A stretch of 64,000 nucleotides of DNA from Panulirus ornatus (taxonomy: Eukaryota; Arthropoda; Malacostraca; Decapoda; Palinuridae). The translations under genes and the position numbers were made by a program. The notes beneath the pieces are model-generated. The model had not been told where the DNA came from. It worked only from the letters and a program-made list of their open reading frames with translations, and did not search any database. Position 1 is the first letter of the stretch. Every line of letters starts with the position of its first letter. The DNA lies in the NCBI RefSeq assembly GCF_036320965.1, contig NC_092287.1:10575297-10639296 (forward strand), given 5' to 3'. Below, one piece after another: positions 47,463 to 59,999 of this stretch.

Positions 47463-48494
47463 TCATAACTGTTAAACTCCAGTGCTGCTTCTTAGCTTTA
47501 GTGCCTCACCCTTGACAGGCCATGGGTAGAGGGCAACTCTAGTGCAGTGTTTTTCGAGATTCCTACCTAAGATTCAACCAACTCCTTCTACCTAATGGGT
47601 CTACCTAATGTTTCAACCTAATACTTCAACCTTATGCTCCCAGTTAATGCTTTTACTTTCTACTTCTACCTAATGCCCCAGTCTAATATTTCTAACTAAT
47701 GCTCCTGTCTAGTGTTTACACCATACATTCTATCTATTACTCCTACCATTTTGCCAAAAGGCAGGGAATGTGCACTCAACACAGGAAAATCTAATTACAA
47801 AGAATGAGGTGTGTGACAAGGAGATTGTAAGTTTGTGGACAGAATACCAGCATTGAATGAAGCAGAAAGAAATGACAACTGCTTGGATCAAAGGAGTGCA
47901 ACTTGGCAACCACTGAGGTGCTGGCTCACTATGCAGCCATAATTAAACCTTATAATAAACATTAATCCTCATGTGGATGATCCTCAGAAAGAAACAATGG
48001 GAAGCATCACCAGATTTGAACCACACATCCAAGTCTTAGTGAAGGGACACACATACACAGAACACTTGAGCAGTGGCTCTACAGTTCCACAAATTAAATA
48101 CTACCAGTATTGCATTTTCCTTTCACATAATGTACAATAAGGAGCAAATCTGTATATTCATTTGTCCCTACCTATATATACTGTTCACTATCACGTAGAA
48201 TACAGACTGATACAGAAAAAGTCTACATCGTTTGGTCCCAGTAAAGCATAACTACAAACCCAAATATCTAACTAAGATTCAACACCAAAGCTCTGATAAA
48301 ATGAAAGATTTTGATTAAAGTTTAGCAAACTTATACATGAAGGGGAAAGGTTGTCTTTTCTATTTCAAAAGTTAATGCAATAGCAGTACATTACTTGATA
48401 AAGAAAACTAGTGAATGTCAAACAGTTAATGTGAGTGCACACTTCAGTGAGGATTACCAAAACCACAGCCCTCTATCCTCAATCAATATATTTA
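47463..48494. other. No gene recognised
   Basis: Unique-looking. A loose imperfect repeat of CTACCTAATG-like words occurs at 47560-47710. Confidence 0.45.
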
Positions 48495-50028
48495 TTATTT
48501 ATTTTGCTTTGTCACTGTCTCCCGCGTTTGCGAGGTAGTGCAGGGAAACAGACGAAAGAAATGGCCCAACCCACCCCCATACACATGTATATACATACAC
48601 GTCCATGCACTCAAATATACATACCCATACATCTCAATGTACACATATATATACACACACAGACATATACAGATATACACATGCACGCAATTCACACTGT
48701 CTGCCTTTATTCATTCCCATCGCCACCTCACCACACATGGAATAACATCCCCCTCCCCCTCATGTGTGCGAGGTAGTGCTAGGAAAAGACACAAAGGCCC
48801 CATTCGTTCACACTCAGTCTCTAGCTGTCATGCAATAATGCCCGACACCACAGCTCCCTTTCTACATCCAGCCCCCACAGAACTTTCCATGGTTTACCCC
48901 AGACACTTCACATTCCCTGATTCAATCCATTGACAGCATGTTGATCCCAGTATACCACATCGATCCAATTCACTCGATTCCTTGCCCGCCTTTCACCCTC
49001 CTGCATGTACAGGCCCCGATCACGCAAAATCTTTTTCACTCCATCTTTCCACCTCCAATTTGGTCTCCCACTTCTCCTCGTTCCCTCCACCTCTGACACA
49101 TATATCCTCATGGTCAATCTTTCCTCACTCATTCTCTAATGTGCCCAAACCATTTCATAACACCCTCTTCTGCTCTCTCAACCACGCTCTTCTTATTTTC
49201 ACACATCTCTCTTACTCTTACATTACTTACTTGATCAAACCACCTCACACCTGCATATTGTCGTCGAACATCTCATTTCCAGCACATCCACCCTCCTGCG
49301 CACTACTCTATCCATAGCCCACGCCTCGCAACCATACAACATTGTTGGAACCACTATTCCTTCAAACATAGCCATTTTTGCTTTTGGAGATAATGTTCTC
49401 GACTTCCACACATTCTTCAAGGCTCCCAGGATTTTTGCCCCCTCCCCCACCCTATGATTCACTTCCGCTTCCATGGTTCCATCCGTTGCCAGATCCACTC
49501 CCAGATATCTAAAACACTTTACTTCCTCCAGTTTTTCTCCATTCAAACTTACCTCCCAATTGACTTGACCCTCAACCCTACTGTACCTAATAACCTTGCT
49601 CTTATTCACATTTACTCTTAATTTTCTTCTTTCACACACTTTACCAAACTCAGTCACCAGCTTTTGCAGTTTCTCACATGAATCAGCCACCAGCGCTGTA
49701 TCATCAGCGAACAACAAATGACTCATTTCCCAAGCTCTCTCATCCACAACAGACTTCATACTTGCCCCTCTTTCCAAAACTCTTGCATTCACCTCCCTAA
49801 CAACCCCATCCATAAACAAATTAAACAACCATGGAGACATCACACACCCCTGCCGCAAAGCTACATTCACTGAGAACCAATCACTTTCCTCTCTTCCTAC
49901 ACGTACACATGCCTTACATCCTCAATAAAAACTTTTCACTGCTTCTAACAACTTGCCTCCCACACCATATATTCTTAATACCTTCCACAGAGCATCTCTA
50001 TCAACTCTATCATATGCCTATATCATAT
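48495..50028 (-). mobile_element. RTE-A copy 14, antisense, long 3'UTR
   Basis: Intermediate form: long 3'UTR but GCAAAAT-type end. Coding pieces 48908-49132 and 49235-49870 (motif B to [12 protein letters not shown]). 5'-truncated within motif A (YDRVDRDALW). Carries the SGRPN variant typical of older copies. Confidence 0.88.
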
Positions 50029-50035
50029 GCATATC

Positions 50036-50280
50036 TTTTTCTTTGTTTCAAACTATTCGCCATTTCCCGCGTTAGTGAGGTAGCGCTAAGAACAGAGGAC
50101 TGGGCCTTTGAGGGAATATCCCCACACGGCCCCCTCCTCTGTTCCTTCCTTTGGAAAATTAAAAAAAAAAAACGAGAGGGGAGGACTTTTAGCCCCCCGC
50201 TCCCTTCCCTTTTAGTCGCCTTATACGACACGCAGGGAATACGTGGGAAGTATTCTTTCTCCCCTATCCCCAGTGATATC
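50036..50280 (-). mobile_element. S element copy 4
   Basis: Antisense tail CAAACTATTCGCCATTTCCC and GCGTTAGTGAGGTAGCGCTA, body with a 12-base internal A run, end CCCCTATCCCCAGTGATATC. A (TA)n tract follows directly. Confidence 0.88.
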
Positions 50281-50283
50281 ATA

Positions 50284-50286
<3 letters not shown>

Positions 50287-50348
<62 letters not shown>
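50287..50348. repeat. (TA)n microsatellite between S copy 4 and RTE-A copy 15
   Basis: About 30 TA units. Confidence 0.97.
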
Positions 50349-50356
<8 letters not shown>

Positions 50357-51635
50357 GCTTTGTCGGTCTCCCGCGATTGCGAGATAGCGCAAGGAAACAG
50401 ACGAAAGAAATGGCCCAACCCACCCCCATACACATGCCTTGATTCAATCCACTGACAGCACGTCAACCCCGGTATACCACATCGCTCCAATTCACTCTAT
50501 TCTTTGCCCTCCTTTCACCCTCCTGCATGTTCAGGCCCCGATCACACAAAATCTTTTTCACTCCATCTTTCCACCTCCAATTTGGTCTCCCTCTTCTCCT
50601 CGTTCCCTCCACCTCCGACACATATATCCTCTTGGTCAATCTTTCCTCACTCATTCTCTCCATGTGACCAAACCATTTCAAAACACCCTCTTCTGCTCTC
50701 TCAACCACGCTCTTTTTATTTCCACACATCTCTCTTACCCTTACGTTACTTACTCGATCAAACCACCTCACACCACACATTGTCCTCAAACATCTCATTT
50801 CCAGCACATCCATCCTCCTGTGCACAACTCTATCCATAGTCCACGCCTCGCAACCATACAACATTGTTGGAACCACTATTCCTTCAAACATACCCATTTT
50901 TGCTTTCCGAGATAATGTTCTCGACTTCCACACATTCTTCAAGGCTCCCAGGATTTTCGCCCCCTCCCCCACCCTATGATTCACTTCCGCTTCCATGGTT
51001 CCATCCGCTGCCAGATCCACTCCCAGATATCTAAAGCTCTTTACTTCCTCCAGTTTTTCTCCATTCAAACTTACCTCCCAATTGACTTGACCCTCAACCC
51101 TACTGTACCTAATAACCTTGCTCTTATTCACATTTACTCTTAACTTTCTTCTTTCACACACTTTATCAAACTCAGTCACCAGCCTCTGCAGTTTCAGACA
51201 TGAATCAGCCACCAGCGCTGTATCATCAGCGAACAACAACTGACTCACTTCCCAAGCTCTCTCATCCCCAACAGACTTCATACTTGCCCCTCTTTCCAAA
51301 ACTCTTGCATTCACCTCCCTAACAACCCCATCCATAAACAAATTAAACAACCATGGAGACATCACACACCCCTGCCGCAAACCTACATTCACTGAGAACC
51401 AATCACTTTCCTCTCTTCCTACACGTACACATTCCTTACATCCTCGATAAAAACTTTTCACTGCTTCTAACAACTTGCCTCCCACACCATATATTCTTAA
51501 TACCTTCCTCAGAGCATCTCTATCAACTCTATCATATGCCTTCTCCAGATCCATAAATGCTACATACAAATCCATTTGCTTTTCTAAGTATTTCTCACAT
51601 ACATTCTTCAAAGCAAACACCTGATCCACACATAT
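50349..51635 (-). mobile_element. RTE-A copy 15, youngest-looking, open
   Basis: Minimal 3'UTR, short poly-T (50348-50356), coding region open from the stop at 50463 to the 5' truncation at CVDQVFALKNV. Both sides are TA-rich, so the duplication is not resolvable. The tail lacks two bases of the usual GTCGCTGTCTCC (reads GTCGGTCTCC). Confidence 0.93.
50463..51633 (-). CDS. RTE-A reverse transcriptase, 390-residue uninterrupted fragment
   Basis: Longest open RT stretch in the window without any lesion: VDQVFALKNV, motif A FMDLEKAYDRVDRDAL, motif B GLRQGCVMSPWLFNLFMD, motif C LLFADDTALVADSC, motif D RVNVNKSKVIRYSRV, motif E FRYLGVDLAADGTME, then the C-terminal domain with [16 protein letters not shown] and [15 protein letters not shown]. 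It lacks the endonuclease and RT fingers and has no start of its own. Residues upstream of CVDQ come from the adjacent S-element poly-T. It is a good template for the family consensus. Confidence 0.88.
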
Positions 51636-51641
51636 ATATAT

Positions 51642-52134
<493 letters not shown>

Positions 52135-52313
52135 GTCGCTGTCTCCCGCGTTTGCGAGGTAGCGCAAGGAAACAGACAAAAGAAATGGCCCAACCCACCC
52201 CCATACACATGTATATACATACGTCCACACACGCAAAATGTACATACCTACACAGCTTTCCATGGTTTACCCCAGACGCTTCACATGCCCTGATTCAATC
52301 CACTGACAGCACG

Positions 52314-52919
52314 TCAACCCCGGTATACCACATCGCTCCAATTCACTCTATTCCTTGCCCTCCTTTCACCCTCCTGCATGTTCAGGCCCCGATCACACAA
52401 AATCTTCTTCACTCCATCTTTCCACCTCCAATTTGGTCTCCCTCTTTTCCTCGTTCCCTCCACCTCCGACACATATATCCTCTTGGTCAGTCTTTCCTCA
52501 CTCATTCTCTCCATGTGCCCAAACCATTTCAAAACACCCTCTTCTGCTCTCTCAACCACGCTCTTTTTATTTCCACACATCTCTCTTACCCTTACATTAC
52601 TTACTCGATCAAACCACCTCACACCACACATTGTCCTCAAACATCGTCTTTCCAGCACATCCACCCTCCTGCACACAACTCTATCCATAGCCCACGCCTC
52701 GCAGCCATACAACATTGTTGGAACCACTATTCCTTCAAACATACCCATTTTTGCTTTCCGAGATAATGTTCTTGACTTCCACACATTCTTCAAGGCTCCC
52801 AGGATTTTTGCCCCCTCCCCCACCCTATGATTCACTTCCGCTTCCATGGTTCCATCCGCTGCCAGATCCACTCCCAGATACCTAAAACACTTTACTTCCT
52901 CCAGTTTTTCTCCATTCAA
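52314..52919 (-). pseudogene. RTE-A reverse transcriptase C-terminal domain of copy 16
   Basis: Open from NGEKLEEVKCFRYLGVDL to the stop after SDVVYRG. Carries [14 protein letters not shown] and [14 protein letters not shown]. Confidence 0.85.
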
Positions 52920-52956
52920 ACTTGCCTCCCAATTGACTTGAAGTGGTAGGGGATGT

Positions 52957-53490
52957 GTGGGTCAGGTGTTTGCTTTGAAGAATGTATGTGAGAAATACTT
53001 AGAAAAGCAAATGGATTTGTATGTAGCATTTATGGATCTGGAGAAGGCATATGATAGAGTTGATAGAGATGCTCTGTGGAAGGTATTAAGAATATATGGT
53101 GTGGGAAGCAAGTTGTTAGAATCAGTGAAAAGTTTTTATCGAGGATGTAAGGCATGTGTACGTGTAAGAAGAGAGGAAAGTGATTGGTTCTCAGTGAATG
53201 TAGGTTTGCGGCAGGGGTGTGTGATGTCTCCATGGTTGTTTAATTTGTTTATGGATGGAGTTGTTAGGGAGGTGAATGCAAGAGTTTTGGAAAGAGGGGC
53301 AAGTATGAAGTCTGTTGTGGATGAGAGAGCTTGGGAAGTGGGTCAGTTGTTGTTCGCTGATGATACAGTGCTGGTGGCTGATTCATGTGAGAAACTGAAG
53401 AAGCTGGTGACTGAGTTTGGTAAAGTGTGTGAAAGAAGAAAGTTAAGAGTAAATGTAAATAAGAGCAAGGTTATTAGGTACAGTAGGGTT
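52957..53490 (+). pseudogene. RTE-A reverse transcriptase motifs A to D of copy 16 (inverted segment)
   Basis: Open: FMDLEKAYDRVDRDALWKVL, GLRQGCVMSPWLFNLFMD, LLFADDTVLVADSCEKL, RVNVNKSKVIRYS. The frame then runs into TA repeats and S-like 5'UTR, which is not coding. Confidence 0.85.
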
Positions 53491-53497
53491 GAGGGTC

Positions 53498-53502
53498 ATA
53501 TA

Positions 53503-53576
<74 letters not shown>
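53498..53576. repeat. (TA)n microsatellite
   Basis: TA run between twin-primed copy 16 and the 5' end of copy 17. Confidence 0.96.
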
Positions 53577-53579
<3 letters not shown>

Positions 53580-53769
53580 AGGGGAGAAAGAATACTTCCC
53601 ACGCATTCCTCACATGTCATACAAGGTGACTAAAGGGGAAGGGAGCGGGGGGCGGGAAACCCTTCCCTCCTTGTATTTTAACTTTCTAAAAGGGGAAACA
53701 GAAGAAGGAGTCACGCGGGGAGTGCTCATCTCCTTGAAGGCTCAGATTGTGGTTTCTAAATGTGTGTCG

Positions 53770-54640
53770 ATGTAACCAAGATGAGAAAAAAGGAGAGATT
53801 GGTAGTATGTTTGAGGAAAGGAACCTGGATGTTTTTGCTGTGAGTGAAACAAAGCTCAAGGGTAAAGGGGAAGAATAGTTTGGGAATGTCTTGGGAGTAA
53901 AGTCAGGGGTTAGTGAGAGGACAAGAGCAAGGGAAGGAGTAGCACTACTCCTGAAACGAGTGGTGGGAGTATGTGATAGAGTGTAAGAAAGTAAACTCTG
54001 GATTGATATGGGTAAAACTGAAAGTTAATGGAGAGAGATGGGTGATTATTGGTGCATATGCACCTGGGCATGAGAAGAAAGATCAGGAAAGGCAAGTGTT
54101 TTGGGAGCAACTGATTGTGTTAGTAGTTTTGATGCACGAGACCGGGTCATTGTGATGGGTGATTTGAATGCAAAGGTGAGTAATGTGGCAGTTGAGGGAG
54201 TAATTGGTGTACATAGGGTGTTCAATGTTGTAAATGGAAATGGTGAAGAGCTTGTAGATTTATGTGCTGAAAAAGGACTGGTGATTGGGAATAGCTGGTT
54301 TAAAAAGAGATATACATAAGTATACATATGTAAGTAGGAGAGATGGCCAGAGAGCATTATTAGATTACGTGTTAATTGATAGGCCCTCGAAAGAGAGACT
54401 TTTGAATGTTAATGTGCTGAGAGGTGCAACTGGAGGGATGTCTGATCATTATCTTGTGGAGGGAAAGGTGAAGATTTGTCGAGGTTTTGTGAAAAGAAGA
54501 GAGAATGTTGGGGTGAAGAGAGTGGTGAGAGTAAGTGAGCTTGGGAAGGAGACTTGTGTGAGGAAGTACCAGGAGAGACTGAGTACAGAATGGAAAAAGG
54601 TGAGAACAAAGGACATAAGGGGAGTGGGAGAGGAATGAGA
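53770..54640 (+). pseudogene. RTE-A APE-like endonuclease
   Basis: In three frames: NVCRCNQDEK (first motif), RNLDVFAVSETKLKGKGEE (the catalytic E motif), VIIGAYAPGHEKKD (the Y motif), VIVMGDLNAKVSNV (the D-x-N motif), LDYVLID and GGMSDHYLVEGKV (S-D-H). All the signature motifs of the exonuclease III-like fold are recognisable, but frameshifts near 53975 and 54100 break the protein. It would nick target DNA to prime reverse transcription. Confidence 0.85.
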
Positions 54641-55810
54641 TGTATTTAGGGTAGCAGTGATGGCCTGCGCAAAAGATGCTTGTGGCATGAGAAGCGTGGG
54701 AGGTGGGGTGATTAGAAAGGGTAGTGAGTGGTGGGATGAAGAAGTAAGATTGTTAGTGAAAGAGAAGAGAGAGGCATTTGGACGATATTTGCAGCGAAAA
54801 AATGCAAATGAGTGGGAGATGTATAAAAGAAAGAGACAGGAGGTCAAGAGAAAGGTGCAAGAAGTGAAAAAGAGGGCAAATGAGAGTTGGGGTGAGAGAG
54901 TATCATTGCATTTTAGGGAGAATAAAAAGATGTTTTTTGGAAGGAGGTAAATAAAGTGCGTAAGACAGGGGAACAATTGGAAACTTCAGTGAAGGGGGCT
55001 AATGGGGAGGTGATAACAAGTAGTGGTAATGTGAGAAGGAGATGGAGTGAGTGTTTTGAAGGTTTGTTGAATGTGTTTGATGATAAAGTGTCAGATATAG
55101 GGTGTTTTGGTCGAGGTGGTGTGCAAAGTGAGAGGGTTAGGGAGAATGATTTGGTAAACTGAGAAGAGGTAGTAAAAGCTTTGTGGAAGATGAAAGCAGG
55201 AAAGGCGACGGGTTTGGATGGTATTGCAGTGGAATTTATTAAAAGAGGGGGTGACTGTATTGTTGACTGGTTGGTAAGGTTGTTTGATGTATGTATGACT
55301 CATGGTGAGGTGCCTGAGGATTAGCGGGATGCTTGCATAATGCCATTGTACAAAGGCAAAGGGGATAAAAGTAAGTGCTCAAATTACAGAGGTATAAGTT
55401 TGTTGAGTATTCCTGGGAAACTATATGGGAGGGTATTGATTGGGGAAGAGTAGTGTGGTTTCAGAAGTGGTAGAGGATGTGTGGATCAGGTGTTTGCTTT
55501 GAAGAATGTATGTGAGAAATCCTGAGAAAAGCAAGTGGATTTGTATGTAGCATTTATGGATCTGGAGAAGGCATATGATAGAGTTGATAGAGATGCTGTG
55601 TGGAAGGTATTAAGAATATATGGTGTGGGAGGCAAGTTGTTAGAAGCAGTGAAAAGTTTTTATCGAGGATGTAAGGCATGTATATGTGTAGGAAGAGAGG
55701 AAAGTGATTGGTTCTCAGTGAATGTAGGTTTGCGGCAGGGATGTGTGATGTCTCCATGATTGTTTAATTTGTTTATGGATGGGGGTTGTTAGGGAGTAAA
55801 CGCAAGAGTT

Positions 55811-56419
55811 TTGGAAAGAGGGGCAAGTATGCAGTCTGTTGTGGTGAGTCAATTGCTGTTCGCTGATGATACTGCGCTGGTGGCTGATTCGTGTGAGAAA
55901 CTGCAGAAGCTGGTGACTGAGTTTGGTAAAGTGTGTGAAAGAAGAAAGCTCAAAGTAAATGTAAATAAGACCAAGGTTATTAGGTACAGTAGGGTTGAGG
56001 GACAAGTCAATTGGGAGGTAAGTTTGAATGGAGAAAAACTGGAGGAAGTGAAGTGTTTTAGATATCTGGAAGTGGATTTGGCAGCAGATGGAACCATGGA
56101 AGCAGAAGTGAATCATAGGTTGGGGGAGGGGGCGAAAGTTCTGGGAGCGTTGAAGAATGTGTGGAAGTCGAGAACATTATCTCGGAAAGCAAAAATGGGT
56201 ATGTTTGAAGGAATAGTGGTTCCAACAATGTTATATGGTTGCGAGGCATGGGCTATAGATAGAGTTGTGCAGAGGAGGGTGGATGTGCTGGAAATGAGAT
56301 GTTTGAGGACAATATGTGGTGTGAGGTGGTTTGATCGAGTAAGTAATAAAAGGGTAAGAGAGATGTGTGGTAATAAAAAGAGTGTGGTTGAGAGAGCAGA
56401 AGAGGATGTTTTGAAATAG
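55811..56419 (+). pseudogene. RTE-A reverse transcriptase, motif C to C-terminal domain
   Basis: [76 protein letters not shown] at 56417 replaces W in KWFGHM; the frame continues at 56429-56662. Confidence 0.83.
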
Positions 56420-57027
56420 TTTGGTTACATGGAGAGAATGAGTGAGGAAAGATTGACCAAGAGGATGTATGTCTCAGATGTGGAGGGAACGAGGAGAAGT
56501 GGGAGATCAAATTGGAGGTGGAAAGATGGAGTGAAAAAGATTTTGAGTGATCGTGGCCTGAACATGCAGGAGGGTGAAAGGCATTCAGGGAATAGAGTGA
56601 ATTGGAACGATGTGCTATACTGGGGCCGATGTGCTGTAACTGGATTGAACCAGGGCATGTGAAGCATCTGGGGTAAACCATGGAAAATTGTGTGGGGCCT
56701 GGATGTGGAAAGAAAGCTGTGGTTTCGGTGCATTATTACATGACAGCCACAGACTGAGTGTGAACGAATGTGGCCCTTGTTGTCTTTTCGTAGCGCTACC
56801 TCGCACACATGCGGGGGAGGGGGTTATCATTCCATGTGTGGCGGGGTGGCGATGGGAATGAATAAAGGCAGACAGTATGAATTGTGTACATGTGTATATA
56901 TGTATATGTCTGTGTGTGTATATATAAGTATTCGTTGAGATGTATCGATATGTATATTTGCGTGTATGGACGTGTATGTATATACATGTGTATGTGGGTG
57001 GGTTTGGCTATTCTTTTGTCTGTTTCC

Positions 57028-57234
57028 TTGGGGATAGGGGAGAAAGAATACTTCCCACGCATTCCTCACGTGTCGTAGAAAGTGACTAAAGGGGACAGGA
57101 GCGGGGGGCTGGAAACCTTCCCCTTCTTGTATTTTACCTTTCTGAAAGGGGTAACAGATTTTCATATGTATGTGTATGAATATGTGCATATATGGGCATT
57201 TATGTATATACATGTATACATGAGTGGATGGGCC
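57028..57234 (+). mobile_element. RTE-A/S 5'UTR fragment and 3'UTR fragment
   Basis: GGGGATAGGGGAGAAAGAAT to AAAGGGGTAACAG (57024-57150) is the first 125 or so bases of the 5'UTR. 57160-57234 then resembles the distal 3'UTR (TGTATATACATGTATACATG, AGTGGATGGGCCATGCCTT). The order is tail of copy 17, then 5'UTR, then another tail. Confidence 0.75.
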
Positions 57235-59572
57235 ATGCCTTGCAACCATATATCATTTTTGGAACTACTATTCCTTCAAATATACCAGTTTTGCGATAAT
57301 GTTCTCTCTTTCTACACATCCTTCATCGCTCCCAGACCCTTTGCCCCACCCCATCCCTGTGATTCACTTCTTCTTCCATGGTTCCATTTGCTGCTAAGTC
57401 CACTCCCAGATATTTAAAACACTTCTCTTCCTCCAGTTATTCTCCATTCAAACTTGCATCCCAATTTACTTGCCCCTCAACCCTAATGAACCTAATAACC
57501 TTGCTCTTATTTGCATTTACTCACAACTTTCTACTTTCACATACTTTTCCATACTCAATCACCAACTTCTGCATTTTCACACTCAAATCAGCTACCAGCG
57601 CTGTATCATCAGCGAACAACAACTGACTCACTCCCCAGTCCCTCTCATCCCCAACAGACTGCATACTTGCCCCTCTCTCCAAAACTCTTGCATTTACCTC
57701 TGTAACCACCCATAAACAAATTAAGCAGCCATGAGGACATCACACACCCGTGTCGCAGACTGATATTCACAGGGAACCAGTCACTTTCCTCTCTTCCTGC
57801 CCATAGACATGCCTTACATCCTGCTTCTAGCAACTTACCTCCCACTCCAAATACTCTTAAGACCTTCCACAAAGCATCTCTATCAGCACTATCATATGCC
57901 TTCTCCAGATCCATAAATGCTACATACAAAGCCATCTATTTTTCAAAGTATTTCTCACACACATTCTTCCAAGCAAACACCTGATCCACCCATCATCTAC
58001 CAATTCTGAAACCACAGTGCTCTTCCCCAATCTGGTGCTCTGTACATGCCTTCATGCTCTCAATCAGTACTCTCTCATAATTTCCCAGGAATACTCAACA
58101 AACTTATTCCTCTGTAGTTTGAACACTCACCTTTATCCTCTTTGCCTTTGTACAGTGGCACTATGCATGCATTCTGTCAATCCTCAGGCCCTTCACCATG
58201 ATCCACACATACATTGAATATCCTTACCAACCAATTAACAGTAAATTTCACTGCAATGTTGGCTGAACCCGCTGCCTTCCCGGATTCCATCTAACACAAA
58301 GCTCTTACCATCTCTTCTCTCATAGGCAAAGTATTCTCCCTGATCCTCTCACATGGCACACCACCCCTTCCAAAACACTATATCTGCCACTCTATCATCA
58401 AACACATTCTACAAACCTTCAAAATACTCACTCCAACTCTTACTCACCTCATCACTACCTGTTATTACTTCCACACTTGTTCCCTTCCCTATGTTCCCAT
58501 TTGTTCTCTTGTCTTATGCACATTACTTACCTCCTTTCAGAGCAGCTTTTTATTCTCTCTAAAGTTTAATGATACTCTCTCACACCAACTCTCATTTGCC
58601 TTCTTTTTCAGCCTTTGCACCTTTCTCTTGACCTTTTGTCACTTTCCTTTATACATCTCCCAGTCATTTGCACTCCTTCCTTGCAAGTATTGTCCAAATG
58701 CATCTCTTTTCTCTTTCACTAACAACTTTACTTTTTCACCCCACCACTCACTACCCTTTCTAATCCAAAAGTTTTCTCTTTTACACACCTATCAATTAAC
58801 ACGTAATCCAATAATGCACTTTGACCATCTCTCCTACTCACAAACGTATACTTATGTATATCTCTCTATTTGAACCAGGTATTCCCAATCACCAGTCTTT
58901 TTTCAGCCCACAAATCCACAAGCTCTTCACCATTTCCATTCACAACACTGAATACCCCATATACACCAATTACACCCTCAAATGCCACATTACTCTCCTT
59001 TGCATTTAAATCACCATCACTAAAACCCGGTCTCATGCATCAAAGCAGCTCACAGTCACTTAGCTTCTCCCAAAGCTCTTGCCTCTCATGATTTGTCTTC
59101 TCATAACTAGGTACATAAGCACCCATATCTCTCCATCTACTTTTAGTTTTACCCATATCAGTCTAGTATTTTCTTTCTTACACTCCCACAACTCCTTTTT
59201 CAGTAGTAGTGCTGCTCCTTCCCCTGACTTTACTTCCAAGACTTTCCAAAACCACTCTTCCCCTTTATCCTTGAGCTTTCTTTCACTCTGAGCTAGAACA
59301 TCCAGGTTTCTTTCCTGAAACATACTACCTATCTCTCCTTGCTTCTCATCTTGGTTGCATCCACATACATTCAGCCACCCCAATCTGAGCCTTCAGTAAG
59401 GACTAGCACTCCCCGCATGATTCCTTCTGCTTTCCTTATTAGAAATTGAAATAAAAGGAGAGGGTTTCCAGTCCCCCGCTCTTGCCCCCTTTAGTTGCCA
59501 TCTATGACACGTGGAAAATACGTGAGAAGTATTCTTTCTTTCCCTATTCCTCAGGATAGGGGGCAAGTGGGG
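57235..59572 (-). mobile_element. RTE-A copy 18, antisense, with 5'UTR but no 3' end
   Basis: Begins in the C-terminal region (GCAACCATATATC), runs backward through RT (57521-57709 has LLFADDTALVADLSVKMQKL; 57645-57935 has MDLEKAYDSADRDALWKVLR), the linker, the endonuclease (59060-59383: NVCGCNQDEK, RNLDVLAQSERKLKDKGEEW) and the 5'UTR (59395-59572, S-like). Strongly diverged, with many stops: an old, near full-length copy missing about 650 bp of 3' end. Confidence 0.85.
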
Positions 59573-59865
59573 ATGTAATAACATGTTGTGATGAAGTGGG
59601 AAGGAGATGGAGTGAATATATTGAAGGTTTATTTGAATTTGTCTGATGATAGAATAGCAGATATAGGGTGTTTTGTTTGGGGTGGTGTTTGCTTTGAAGA
59701 ATGTGTTTGGGAAATACTTACAAAAACAGATGGATTTGTACATGGCATTTATGGCTCTGGAGAAGGCTTTGTGTAAGTCTTAAGGATATATGGTGTGGGA
59801 GGTAAGTTACTAGAAGCAATGAAAAGATTTTACCAAGGATGTAAGGAACGTGTGCATACATATAC
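59573..59865 (+). mobile_element. RTE-A copy 19, fragment with internal deletions
   Basis: Sense pieces of the RT N-terminal region (YRVFCLGWCLL-type remnant), then [17 protein letters not shown] sequence and [20 protein letters not shown]. Segments between are deleted. Ends at a TA tract. Confidence 0.7.
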
Positions 59866-59873
59866 ATACACAG

Positions 59874-59999
<126 letters not shown>

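Larger units (their letters stand above)
52119..53497 (-). mobile_element. RTE-A copy 16, 5'-inverted (twin-priming structure)
   Basis: Antisense 3' part 52119-52940 (poly-T, short 3'UTR, C-terminal domain to WEASLNGEK) joins sense 5' part 52941-53497 (GQVFALKNV to KVIRYSRVEGH). In an intact copy the outer end of the sense part (GAGGGTCA) and the inner end of the antisense part (CAAGTCAATTGG) are adjacent, with a 2-base overlap. That is the geometry of twin priming. Flanked by TA tracts on both sides. Confidence 0.9.
53577..57027 (+). mobile_element. RTE-A copy 17, longest copy (about 3.45 kb) with 5'UTR and endonuclease
   Basis: Contains a 5'UTR homologous to S elements (53577-53760), the APE-like endonuclease (53770-54480), linker, full RT, C-terminal domain and a long 3'UTR ending abruptly at TGTCTGTTTCCTTG near 57027, where another 5'UTR begins. 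Lesions include in-frame stops near 53876, 54637, 55160, 55452, 55758 and 56417 and several indels, so it is inactive. Together with the antisense copy at 57.2-59.6 kb it fixes the gene order of the family. Confidence 0.9.
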
